From Lautropia dentalis (lineage in GTDB: Bacteria > Pseudomonadota > Gammaproteobacteria > Burkholderiales > Burkholderiaceae_E): a stretch of DNA of 64,000 nucleotides. A program made the translations under genes and the position numbers. Below the pieces are notes generated by a model. It was given only the letters and a program-made list of their open reading frames with translations. It was not told the DNA's origin and did no database searches. Where the stretch lies: contig NZ_RRUE01000001.1 of NCBI RefSeq assembly GCF_003892345.1, positions 152,998-216,997 of the forward strand, given 5' to 3'. Positions 1 through 7,817 of the stretch are shown in pieces (positions within the stretch are counted from its first letter, which is position 1; the number at the start of each line of letters is the position of its first letter).

Positions 1-1
1 T

Positions 2-1216
2 CGAGGTGGCTATCCCATTCTGCTGCAAGGGGGTGGCACCTGTGCGTTCTACGGCAATCCGTACCGCTTCCGTGGCGAGGAGATTGCCGGTGGGACACCA
101 GCTGGTTTCGTGCCGGAGGGCTCCACAGACATCGCACAACCTGCTTCTGTCATGCTGGACTGTCGCCGTTACGCCGGCGTCGTTTCGTACGATCCCTCAG
201 AGTTGGTCGTGACGGCACGCTGCGGCACATCGCTGGCCGAACTGGAGGTGCTGCTGGCCGAACAGGGCCAGTGTCTGCCCTTCGACCCACCGCACTTCGC
301 CCCGGGGCGTACCGTGGGCGGCATGGTGGCCACCGGCCTGTCGGGACCGCGACGCTTGTCGGCGGGCGCCGTGCGCGATTTCGTGCTGGGGACCGTGCTG
401 CTTGCGGCCGATGGCAGCGTCATGCGTTTTGGTGGCGAAGTGATGAAGAACGTGGCCGGCTACGACATGTCGCGTCTGCTCTGCGGATCGCTCGGCATGC
501 TGGGCATGATTGCCGAAGTCTCGCTGAAGGTGCTGCCCGTGCCGCGTGCCGATGCCACCCTGCGCCTGGAGATGACCGAAGCCGATGCACTGGCCGCCTG
601 CAACCGCTGGGGCGGCCAGCCCCTGCCACTGGCGGCTACCTGCTGGTACCGGGGCGTGCTGCATGTCCGCCTGTGCGGGGCGCGGCGCGCCGTCGATGCA
701 GCGTGCAGGCTGCTGGGTGGCGAAGTCGTGGACATCAGCGAGGCCGATGCCTTCTGGCGTGCGCTGCGTGACCAGCATCTGGACTTTTTTACCGGCCCGG
801 CCAGCGCAACGGCGCCTCTCTGGCGCCTGTCGGTCCCCGCCACCACCCTGCCGCTCGATCTGCCGGGTGAGCATCTGATCGAATGGGGAGGGGCGTTGCG
901 CTGGTGGCGCCCGCCCCTGGAGCACGGCCAGCCGGTGTACCGCTTCGGGGGCAGGGACCATGCCTGGCCCGGGGCTGCTGCGGCACTGCGCCATCTGGTT
1001 GCACGCCAGCGCGGGACGGCCACGCTGTTCCGGGCCGGCACGGCTGCGGCTGGTGTGCATGCGGGTACCGCTGTCGGGCTTTCCCTGGGAACATGCGCCG
1101 GCGCGGAGCGTTTTCATCCACTGGATCTCGTAAACCTGCAGATTCACCAGCGCCTCAAGCAGGCCTTCGACCCGCGTGGTCTGATCAACCCGGGCCGGAT
1201 GTATACCGGGCTGTGA
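2..1216 (+). CDS. glcE: Glycolate oxidase FAD-binding subunit GlcE, 5'-truncated by the window edge
   Basis: This is the FAD-binding subunit of the membrane-associated glycolate oxidase, which oxidises glycolate to glyoxylate with GlcD and GlcF. The frame is already open at base 2 and begins with the PCMH-type FAD motif LLQGGGTCAFYG, so the true start lies upstream and roughly 20-40 residues are missing. An internal ATG at 110 would remove this motif and is not the start. Other family marks are GGMVATGLSGPRR, VMKNVAGYDMSRLLCGSLG and the C-terminal LINPGRMY. About 404 residues are visible, slightly more than the usual 350-370. glcF follows on the same strand after about 200 bp of repeats, and glcD would be expected just upstream of the window. 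Confidence 0.93.
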   Translation, partial: RGGYPILLQGGGTCAFYGNPYRFRGEEIAGGTPAGFVPEGSTDIAQPASVMLDCRRYAGVVSYDPSELVVTARCGTSLAELEVLLAEQGQCLPFDPPHFAPGRTVGGMVATGLSGPRRLSAGAVRDFVLGTVLLAADGSVMRFGGEVMKNVAGYDMSRLLCGSLGMLGMIAEVSLKVLPVPRADATLRLEMTEADALAACNRWGGQPLPLAATCWYRGVLHVRLCGARRAVDAACRLLGGEVVDISEADAFWRALRDQHLDFFTGPASATAPLWRLSVPATTLPLDLPGEHLIEWGGALRWWRPPLEHGQPVYRFGGRDHAWPGAAAALRHLVARQRGTATLFRAGTAAAGVHAGTAVGLSLGTCAGAERFHPLDLVNLQIHQRLKQAFDPRGLINPGRMYTGL

Positions 1217-1322
1217 CTGATGCACGTACCGGCAGCCGTCCGATGGACACACGGGTCGCGTGGTCTCACAGGAGCGATGCCCGACTGCCTGACTGAATGG
1301 CTGAATGGCTGAATGACTAAAG

Positions 1323-1402
1323 TGATGCCTGACTGGGGTGATGCCTGACTGGAATGATGCCTGACTGGAATGATGCCTGACTGGAATGATGTCTGACTGA
1401 AG
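1323..1402. repeat. Five tandem 16-bp repeats between glcE and glcF
   Basis: Five adjacent copies of a 16-bp unit, TGATGCCTGACTGGAA and variants, start at 1323, 1339, 1355, 1371 and 1387. Three are identical. A degenerate partial copy at 1409-1420 contains the glcF start codon. Just upstream (1290-1318) are shorter GAATGGCT repeats. There are no spacers, and the unit is not a multiple of three, so it is neither a CRISPR nor a coding repeat. Confidence 0.9.
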
Positions 1403-1417
1403 CTGGAGTGATGTCTG

Positions 1418-2704
1418 ATGGAAACCCACCTTGCTGCCCGTTTTCTCGGCACGCCTGCCGGGGAGGAGGCCGAACGCATCCTGCGTGCCTGCGTCCATTG
1501 CGGTTTCTGCACCGCCACCTGTCCCACCTACCAGCTGCTCGGCGACGAGAAGGACAGCCCGCGCGGCCGCATCTACCTGATGAAACAGGTACTCGAAGGT
1601 GCAACGCCCACCCTGTCGGCCCTGCATCATCTGGACCGGTGCCTGACCTGCCGCAACTGCGAAAGCACCTGTCCTTCGGGCGTCCAGTATTCGAAACTGC
1701 TCGACATCGGTCGCGACATCATTGGCACCGAAGTGCGCCGGCCCCGGCGTGAAGCGGCCGTCCGCACGCTGGTACGCCGCGTGGTGGGCTGCAGGCCGCT
1801 GTTTGGCGGCCTGATGAGAATCGGCCGTGCCCTGCGTCCGGTCCTGCCCGCGGCCGTACGGGCCAAGGTACCCCCCGTGCACCATCCCGTGGGCCAGTGG
1901 CCCGCCCGCGCGCATGCCCGCAAGGTGCTGATGCTCAACAGCTGCGTGCAGGAAGCCATGCTGCCGGCCGTGGACCGTGCCACGGCACGGGTGCTGGACC
2001 GGCTGGGCATCCAGGCCATCGTTGAGCGGAAATCGGGCTGCTGCGGCTCGCTGCCCTTTCATCTGGATGACGAACCCGCCGGCCTGCAGGATGCGCGCCG
2101 CAATATCGATGCCTGGTGGTCGCACATCGAGGCCGGTGCCGAGGCCATCGTCATCAACATTTCGGGGTGCGGTGCCATGGTCAAGGACTATGGACACCTG
2201 CTGCGCAACGATCCCGTCTATGCCGAACGTGCCCGCCACATTGCCGGCATCACCTTCGATCTCAGCGAATGGCTGTCACGTGAACTGGCGCAGTACCGTC
2301 CCGCCATGCCCCTCAAGCCCCAGCGGCTGGTGTTCCACCCGCCCTGCACCCTGCAGCATGCCCAGAAAATCCGTGGTGTGGTGGAGGACATGCTCACCAT
2401 CTGGGGTGCCGAACTGCAGCCCATCCGCGATTCACACCTGTGCTGCGGTTCGGCCGGCGCCTACTCGGTACTGCAGCCGGACATTTCGCAGCAGCTGCGC
2501 ACCCGCAAGCTCGACAACCTCGAACACAGCCGGCCCGAACTGATCCTGTCGGCCAACGTGGGGTGCATTGCCCACCTGGGTGCCGGAACGGACACGCCGG
2601 TCATGCACTGGATCGAATGGATGGAGCAGCGGCTGGAGGTGGGGGGAATGGGAATCACACGATCATCATGGGCTGATACGCATTGGCCCGCAGCAGCCCC
2701 TTGA
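1418..2704 (+). CDS. glcF: Glycolate oxidase iron-sulfur subunit GlcF
   Basis: GlcF carries electrons from the flavin subunits to the membrane quinone pool. Two N-terminal 4Fe-4S motifs are visible, CVHCGFCTATCPTY near residue 28 and CLTCRNCESTCPSG near residue 75. They are followed by two cysteine-rich CCG domains, with KSGCCGSLPFH near residue 205 and SHLCCGSAGAY near 345. The 428-residue length is close to the family norm of about 405-410. GGAG lies 9 bp before the ATG at 1418. The last 15 or so codons extend past the usual C-terminus and overlap the convergent gene at 2655 by 50 bp. Confidence 0.95.
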   Translation: METHLAARFLGTPAGEEAERILRACVHCGFCTATCPTYQLLGDEKDSPRGRIYLMKQVLEGATPTLSALHHLDRCLTCRNCESTCPSGVQYSKLLDIGRDIIGTEVRRPRREAAVRTLVRRVVGCRPLFGGLMRIGRALRPVLPAAVRAKVPPVHHPVGQWPARAHARKVLMLNSCVQEAMLPAVDRATARVLDRLGIQAIVERKSGCCGSLPFHLDDEPAGLQDARRNIDAWWSHIEAGAEAIVINISGCGAMVKDYGHLLRNDPVYAERARHIAGITFDLSEWLSRELAQYRPAMPLKPQRLVFHPPCTLQHAQKIRGVVEDMLTIWGAELQPIRDSHLCCGSAGAYSVLQPDISQQLRTRKLDNLEHSRPELILSANVGCIAHLGAGTDTPVMHWIEWMEQRLEVGGMGITRSSWADTHWPAAAP

Positions 2705-3032
2705 TCATCCGGTAGTAGAACCAGATGACCGGGATGATGGCCAGAAAGCCCAGCAGCCCGAAGGTGATGAAGCCCAGCGGCACCGTGACGCAGACCCACA
2801 GGATGGTCCACCAGCAGGTGCGGATCATCCAGCTGAAGTGACTTGCGTAGATGGTACCCCGTGCCGACGGACGCTGGATGTAGTTGACGATCAGGGCGAT
2901 GACGTTGAGCAGCCCCAGCGAGAAGGTCATCCCGATGAGGTGCATCCAGTAGTCCAGCATGGCCGTGCGCCGGAACGCTGCCTCCTGCTGGGTTTCGATG
3001 TTGGTGACGTTGTCGTAGGTGTAGGACGGCAT
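2655..3032 (-). CDS. Small membrane protein, DUF4870/Tic20-like
   Basis: A 125-residue membrane protein with about three hydrophobic segments. A short polar N-terminus (MPSYTYDNVTN) is followed by the family-like stretch around NYIQRPSARGTIYASHFSWM. The start at 3032 is chosen because GGAG lies about 10 bp upstream and the residues before it are low-complexity non-membrane sequence. The divergent neighbour at 3422 shares the same core (NHLQRDHARGTVYYTHHRWM), so the two are diverged paralogs either side of a 390-bp shared upstream region. The DUF4870 assignment is from recalled motif similarity; function is unknown. It overlaps the 3' end of glcF tail to tail. Confidence 0.75.
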   Translation of the reverse strand: MPSYTYDNVTNIETQQEAAFRRTAMLDYWMHLIGMTFSLGLLNVIALIVNYIQRPSARGTIYASHFSWMIRTCWWTILWVCVTVPLGFITFGLLGFLAIIPVIWFYYRMIKGLLRANAYQPMMIV

Positions 3033-3421
3033 GGCAAGCGCTCCGCTGAGGATGGGGGAGGGGCTGCGCTGTCCGAACGCTCGGGCGCATCTTCCTGCAG
3101 GTCTGGGCAGTGGCGGCGATTTCAAGGACAGAGTGCCGCCCGGAGCGCCCGGCAGGGTGAACAATGGTTTCTGGCTGCCCGGGTCATGGACGAGATGCTG
3201 GCCTTCAACCGCCGTGTCGAGACTTTCTTCCCCAGCAAAGCGCCTGTTTCCGTCTGATTTCCCCGCTTGCCCCCGATGTTTTGAACAGTCGGGCCATCGA
3301 CCGGGGAGGGGATTGCCGCCCCCCCATCCCCCAGGATGCGACAAACGTCATTGTCCATGCTCCCCAAAGGGATTAGTCTCAAAAGAGACACTTGGTTCTC
3401 TTTTCCGGATCTGTTCCGTTC

Positions 3422-3877
3422 ATGGACATCGACTCCAATGCTGCCTCGCCGGCCGGCTCTGCCCCGGCTGGCTCCCCCTTTGCTTCCGCGCACGGCTCCG
3501 TACCCTCGCACGGCTCGTCCCGGGATGCTCCGTCCGACGATCTTCACAACCTGGCCACCCAGCGCAACCTGGCGCTGGCCTGCTATGCCCTGCACATCCT
3601 GGGCGGGCCGTTCACGGTGGGGGCAGCCAGTCTGGCGGGGCTGATCATCAACCATCTGCAGCGCGACCATGCACGGGGCACGGTGTACTACACGCACCAC
3701 CGCTGGATGATCGGCACCTGCTGGCTGGGGGCCGGGCTGGCGCTGCTGGCCGGGCTTGTCTGCCTGGCCTTTCCGTCGCTGACCCTGTTGCTGTTCCCGC
3801 TCATCGGTATCTACCTGATGCTGCGGATGGTGACGGGGGCGATCAACGCCATTCACGGCGAGCCGATCAAGGACTGA
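3422..3877 (+). CDS. Small membrane protein, DUF4870/Tic20-like paralog
   Basis: A 151-residue protein with a Ser/Ala/Pro-rich N-terminal extension of about 40 residues and then three hydrophobic segments. The conserved stretch around INHLQRDHARGTVYYTHHRW matches the divergent gene at 2655-3032. An in-frame TTG at 3392 lies inside a small inverted repeat (AAAGAGA 3382-3388 with TCTCTTT 3397-3403), so the ATG at 3422 is preferred, although its ribosome site is weak. Function is unknown. It ends 22 bp before the convergent marC gene. Confidence 0.7.
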   Translation: MDIDSNAASPAGSAPAGSPFASAHGSVPSHGSSRDAPSDDLHNLATQRNLALACYALHILGGPFTVGAASLAGLIINHLQRDHARGTVYYTHHRWMIGTCWLGAGLALLAGLVCLAFPSLTLLLFPLIGIYLMLRMVTGAINAIHGEPIKD

Positions 3878-3898
3878 GGCGCGGCTTGCTGCGCCGCC

Positions 3899-4564
3899 TC
3901 AGTGCGCCGCAGCAGCCGCCTGCACCAGCGTGGCGTACAGCGTCTGGGCGCCCGAGGCCACGAACTGCACGCCCACACAGATCAGCAGAAAGCCGCTCAG
4001 CCGGGTCACCACCTCGATGCCGGTGTTGCCCAACCGGGTGGTGACGCTGCGGGCGCTGCGCAGCAGCAGCCACTCGATGGCGCACACCATCAGCATGGCA
4101 ATGAGCACGGCGGCATAGGCACCGATGCGGTGCTGAAAGCCGCCCAGCTCACGGATCTGCGTCTCCAGACCGATCACCACGGCGATGGAGCCGGGGCCGG
4201 TGATGCCGGGCAGGGCCAGCGGGAAGAAGGCGGGATTGCCATACTGGGCCTTGGCCACTTCCGACACCTCGGCCTTGCCATACAGCATGCCGTGGCCCAG
4301 CAGGCCGATGATCATGCCCCCGGCCACACGCATGGCGCCGTAGGAAATGCCGAAGGCCTTCATGATCATGCTGCCCACGAACAGCGATCCCACCAGAATG
4401 CAGAAGCAGTAGAGCGAGGTCTTGGTGGCCGTGCGCCGTGTGGTGTCGGCGTCCATGCCGACGGTGACCGAGGTGAAGATGGGCAGCGTGGCCGGCGGGT
4501 TCATGATGGTGAGAAGGCTCACAAAGGCCCCCAGCAGAAACGCGGTAAAACTCTCGCCAGCCAT
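3899..4564 (-). CDS. MarC-family integral membrane protein
   Basis: A 221-residue protein with about six transmembrane segments, typical of the MarC/UPF0056 family (usually 200-225 residues). Recognisable parts are the N-terminal FVSLLTIMNPPATLPIF and the repeat-like PLALPGITGPGSIAVVIGL in the second half. The start at 4564 gives the usual family N-terminus (MAGESFTAFLLGAFVS); the frame is open further upstream but that part is not membrane-like. MarC was once linked to multiple antibiotic resistance, but that link was not upheld and the substrate is unknown. It sits downstream of the pnt operon, separated from it by a terminator. Confidence 0.88.
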   Translation of the reverse strand: MAGESFTAFLLGAFVSLLTIMNPPATLPIFTSVTVGMDADTTRRTATKTSLYCFCILVGSLFVGSMIMKAFGISYGAMRVAGGMIIGLLGHGMLYGKAEVSEVAKAQYGNPAFFPLALPGITGPGSIAVVIGLETQIRELGGFQHRIGAYAAVLIAMLMVCAIEWLLLRSARSVTTRLGNTGIEVVTRLSGFLLICVGVQFVASGAQTLYATLVQAAAAAH

Positions 4565-4872
4565 GCTTCGACCATCCACCAAACGTACGAAGTCTGATTG
4601 TCGGGCACCGGTTTGCGTGTGGCCAGCCCCCGGCGCCGGGTGTTGTATAGGCGCCGATAAAACAAAAAACCCCTGTGCCATGAGGCAGCAGGGGTTTGCG
4701 GAGGACGGGTGAATCGCCCGCGGTGGAGTGGCTGTTGCCTGTCCTGGCGCTTCCGGTAGTCGGCGCAGGTGCTTTTGGAGGCCAGCAGGTGCTTCCAGTG
4801 GCTGGCCTGTGGCATGCCGGCCGGCCCGGCGCAGTGCCCGCTGCACAAGGCCGCGGGCGTTCTGCGTGCGGG
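4565..4872. other. marC-pntB intergenic region
   Basis: These 308 bp hold the pnt terminator and presumably the marC promoter. I see no convincing open reading frame or RNA gene in the rest. Confidence 0.6.
4660..4697 (-). terminator. Rho-independent terminator of the pnt operon
   Basis: AAACCCCTG (4667-4675) pairs with CAGGGGTTT (4689-4697), and inside it TGCC pairs with GGCA around an ATGA loop. Read on the minus strand the stem is followed by a T-rich run (complement of 4660-4669). It lies between pntB and marC. Confidence 0.85.
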
Positions 4873-6318
4873 TCAGCCCTCCAGCGACTTCACCATGTCC
4901 TCGACCACTTTCTTGGCGTCGCCGAACACCATCATGGTCTTGGGCATGTAGAACAGCTCGTTGTCCAGGCCGGCGTAGCCGGAGGCCATCGAACGCTTGT
5001 TCACGATCACCTGGCCGGCCTTGTAGGCGTCCAGGATCGGCATGCCGGCGATGGGGGAGCTGGGGTCCTTGGCGGCGGGGTTCACCACGTCGTTGGCGCC
5101 CAGCACCAGCACCACGTCGGTCTCACCGAAGTCGGGGTTGATGTCCTCCATTTCGAAGACCTGGTCGTAGGGCACCTCGGCCTCGGCCAGCAACACGTTC
5201 ATGTGACCCGGCATGCGGCCGGCCACCGGGTGGATGGCATAGCGCACCTGCACGCCTTTCTCGATCAGCTTGTCGGTCAGCTCCTTCAGCGGGTGCTGGG
5301 CGCGGGCCACGGCCAGACCGTAGCCCGGCACGATGATGACCGAGTCGGCGTTGGCCAGCATGAAGGCGGCGTCGTCGGCCGAGCCGCTGCGCACGGGGCG
5401 CTGCTCTTTGGCTTCACCACTGCCGGCTGCGGCCGGATCGGCACCGAAGCCACCCAGGATCACGTTGAAGAACGAGCGGTTCATCGCCTTGCACATGATG
5501 TACGAGAGGATGGCACCGCTGGAGCCCACCAGCGAACCGGCGATGATCAGCATGGGGTTGTTGAGCGAGAAGCCGATGCCGGCGGCCGCCCAGCCCGAGT
5601 AGCTGTTGAGCATCGACACCACCACCGGCATGTCGGCCCCGCCGATCGGGATGATGATCAGCACGCCCAGCACGAAGGCGATGGCGGTCATCATCCAGTA
5701 CGGGAACCAGCCCTGTGTGGCGGCAAACCAGCAGCCGAACAGCACCATGGCAATGGCCAGGATGAGGTTCAGTGCGTGCTGGCCGGCGAAGGTGACCGGG
5801 GCGCCCTGGAACAGGCGGAACTTGTACTTGCCCGACAGTTTGCCGAAGGCGATGACCGAGCCGGAGAAGGTGATGGCGCCGACGAAGGTGCCGATGAACA
5901 GCTCGACGCGGTTGCCCACGGGGATGCGCTCGCCATGGGCGACGATGTCGAAGGCCCAGGGCTCGGCCACGCAGGCGATGGCGATGAAGACCGCGGCCAG
6001 GCCGATCATGGAGTGCATGAAGGCCACCAGCTCGGGCATCTTGGTCATTTCCACCCGGCGCGCCATGATGGTGCCGAGGGTTCCGCCCACCAGCAGGCCC
6101 AGGATGACCAGCGCGATGCCGGCCCCGTTGGACTGGGTGCCGGCGGCATCCTGCAGTTTCAGGATCAGCGCCACCGTGGTGAGCAGCGCGATGGCCATGC
6201 CGCTCATGCCGAAGACGTTGCCGCGGCGGGCGGTGGTGGGGTGCGACAGTCCCTTCAGGGCCTGGATGAAGCAGACCGAGGCCACGAGGTACAGAAGGAC
6301 GACAAGGTTCATGCTCAT
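4873..6318 (-). CDS. pntB: NAD(P) transhydrogenase subunit beta PntB
   Basis: The beta subunit of proton-translocating transhydrogenase, which makes NADPH from NADH using the proton gradient at the inner membrane. At 481 residues it matches the family (about 460-480). The first 280 residues hold the membrane domain (for example GGTLGTIMARRVEMTKMPEL). The C-terminal NADP-binding domain III shows GYGLAVARAQHPLKEL, HPVAGRMPGHMNVLLAEA and VVLVLGANDVVNPAAKDP. Its ATG overlaps the pntAB stop by 4 bp, which implies translational coupling. It is the last gene of pntAA-pntAB-pntB. Confidence 0.97.
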   Translation of the reverse strand: MSMNLVVLLYLVASVCFIQALKGLSHPTTARRGNVFGMSGMAIALLTTVALILKLQDAAGTQSNGAGIALVILGLLVGGTLGTIMARRVEMTKMPELVAFMHSMIGLAAVFIAIACVAEPWAFDIVAHGERIPVGNRVELFIGTFVGAITFSGSVIAFGKLSGKYKFRLFQGAPVTFAGQHALNLILAIAMVLFGCWFAATQGWFPYWMMTAIAFVLGVLIIIPIGGADMPVVVSMLNSYSGWAAAGIGFSLNNPMLIIAGSLVGSSGAILSYIMCKAMNRSFFNVILGGFGADPAAAGSGEAKEQRPVRSGSADDAAFMLANADSVIIVPGYGLAVARAQHPLKELTDKLIEKGVQVRYAIHPVAGRMPGHMNVLLAEAEVPYDQVFEMEDINPDFGETDVVLVLGANDVVNPAAKDPSSPIAGMPILDAYKAGQVIVNKRSMASGYAGLDNELFYMPKTMMVFGDAKKVVEDMVKSLEG

Positions 6319-6629
6319 GCCTGTTTCTCCGCCTTTTTCGGTTCTTTCTTCTTGAACATCTCGAGCATGCGCCGTGTCACCAGGAAGCCGCCGAACACGT
6401 TGACGGCGGCGAGGACCACGGCCAGCAGGCCCATGGTCCGTCCCAGGCCGGTTTCGGTCAGCGAGGCGGCCAGCATGGCGCCCACGATGACGATGGCCGA
6501 GATGGCGTTCGTGACGGCCATCAGCGGTGTGTGCAGCGCCGGCGTCACGTTCCAGACCACGTGATAGCCCACATAGATGGCCAGCACGAGGATGATCAGA
6601 TTGATGATGGTGTGATTGACGAGTTCCAT
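6315..6629 (-). CDS. pntAB: NAD(P) transhydrogenase subunit alpha part 2 (membrane part)
   Basis: A 104-residue membrane protein corresponding to the C-terminal transmembrane part of E. coli PntA, here encoded separately as in many proteobacteria. It has about three or four hydrophobic helices, with the conserved VTNAISAIVIVGAML and a lysine-rich tail (KKKEPKKAEKQA). It lies 9 bp after pntAA and overlaps pntB by 4 bp, so the three subunits are made from one transcript. Confidence 0.95.
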   Translation of the reverse strand: MELVNHTIINLIILVLAIYVGYHVVWNVTPALHTPLMAVTNAISAIVIVGAMLAASLTETGLGRTMGLLAVVLAAVNVFGGFLVTRRMLEMFKKKEPKKAEKQA

Positions 6630-6638
6630 GCTTTTCCC

Positions 6639-7760
6639 TTATTTCTGCTCGCGCAGCACCTTGCCGTCCTGCGTGACCAGGCAGGCCTTGACGATGTCGT
6701 CCTCGAGGTTGATCTTCAGTTTCTTCTCGTCATCGACGATCAGCTTCAGGAAGTCGAGGATGTTGCGGGCGTAGAAGGCCGAGGCGTCGGCCGGTACGAG
6801 CGCCGGCAGGTTGCCCACGCCGGCGATGCTCACGCCATGGTGGCGCACGACCTTGTCGGCCTGCGACAGCTCGCAGTTGCCGCCCTGTTCGACGGCCATG
6901 TCGACGATGACCGAGCCCGGCTTCATCGACTCGACCATGGCGCGCGTGACCAGCACCGGCGCCTTGCGGCCCGGGATGAGCGCGGTGGTGATCACCACGT
7001 CGGCCTGCCTGATGCGCTCGGCCACGGCAGCGGCCTGGCGCTGCAGCCACGATGCCGGCATCGGCCGGGCGTAGCCGCCCACGCCGGCGGCGGCCTCGCG
7101 TTCTTCATCGGTCTCGTAGGGCACGTCGATGAACTTGGCGCCCAGCGACTCGATCTGCTCCTTCACGGCAGGGCGCACGTCCGAGGCCTCGATCACCGCG
7201 CCCAGCCGCTTGGCCGTGGCGATGGCCTGCAGGCCAGCCACCCCGGCGCCCAGGATGACCACGCGGGCGGCCTTGGCCGTGCCGGCGGCGGTCATCATCA
7301 TGGGGAAGAAGCGCTGATACAGGTTGGCGGCCACCAGCACGGCCTTGTATCCTGCGATATTGGCCTGAGATGAGAGCACATCCAGGCTCTGTGCCCGCGT
7401 GGTGCGGGGGGCGGCCTCGAGGGCAAAGCCGGTCACGCCGGTGGCGGCCAGCTTCTCCAGCCCTTCGGCATGGAAGGGGTTGAGCATGCCCAGCAGGGCC
7501 GTGCCGGCCTTCAGGTGCTTCAGCTCCTCTTCCATGGGGCTGCGCACCTTGGCCACCAGCTCGGCGCCGAAGGCACCGGCCGTGTCCACCAGCTGCGCAC
7601 CGGCCTCTTCCCAGGCGGTGTCGGGGATGTCGGAGGCCACACCGGCCTCGCGTTCCACCACCACCTCGTGGCCGGCTTTCACCAGCTTCCTGACCGTTTC
7701 CGGTGTGGCGGCTACCCGGGTTTCGCCAGGGCGCCGCTCTTTCGGGATCCCGATTCTCAT
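6639..7760 (-). CDS. pntAA: NAD(P) transhydrogenase subunit alpha part 1 (NAD-binding)
   Basis: The soluble NAD(H)-binding domain I of transhydrogenase, related to alanine dehydrogenase. The protein has 373 residues and starts [20 protein letters not shown], the standard family N-terminus. AAGGA lies about 8-12 bp before this ATG. The frame remains open far upstream, but that is antisense to mnmA and not coding. The Rossmann motif [13 protein letters not shown] lies near residue 170, and the mobile-loop-like stretch ([11 protein letters not shown]) near 230. It is the first gene of the pnt operon and diverges from mnmA; only 57 bp separate the two start codons. Confidence 0.96.
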   Translation of the reverse strand: MRIGIPKERRPGETRVAATPETVRKLVKAGHEVVVEREAGVASDIPDTAWEEAGAQLVDTAGAFGAELVAKVRSPMEEELKHLKAGTALLGMLNPFHAEGLEKLAATGVTGFALEAAPRTTRAQSLDVLSSQANIAGYKAVLVAANLYQRFFPMMMTAAGTAKAARVVILGAGVAGLQAIATAKRLGAVIEASDVRPAVKEQIESLGAKFIDVPYETDEEREAAAGVGGYARPMPASWLQRQAAAVAERIRQADVVITTALIPGRKAPVLVTRAMVESMKPGSVIVDMAVEQGGNCELSQADKVVRHHGVSIAGVGNLPALVPADASAFYARNILDFLKLIVDDEKKLKINLEDDIVKACLVTQDGKVLREQK

Positions 7761-7788
7761 GAGTCGATCCTTTCCAAGGGTTTGCTGC

Positions 7789-7811
7789 AGGGATTTTCTG
7801 TTTTCTACAAT
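7789..7811 (+). promoter_or_regulatory. Putative mnmA promoter producing a leaderless transcript
   Basis: TACAAT at 7806-7811 is a near-consensus -10 element, with a weaker TTGCTG about 18 bp upstream. The mnmA ATG begins at 7818, six bases after the -10 box, where transcription would be expected to start. No Shine-Dalgarno sequence could fit. Confidence 0.45.
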
Positions 7812-7817
7812 GTTCGC

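Noticed and set aside
3392..3421. TTG at 3392 as start of the second DUF4870-like gene
   Set aside because: It lies within a small inverted repeat and adds only ten residues without similarity; the ATG at 3422 is simpler.
4696..6564. Very long open frame on the plus strand opposite pntB and pntAB
   Set aside because: It is the antisense shadow of high-GC genes; its translation is His/Gly/Asp-rich without family motifs, while the minus strand encodes clear transhydrogenase subunits. The same applies to plus-strand frames opposite secDF (19061-21307), frmA (41602-42918 and 59315-60655) and ydiJ copy 2 (49785-51206).
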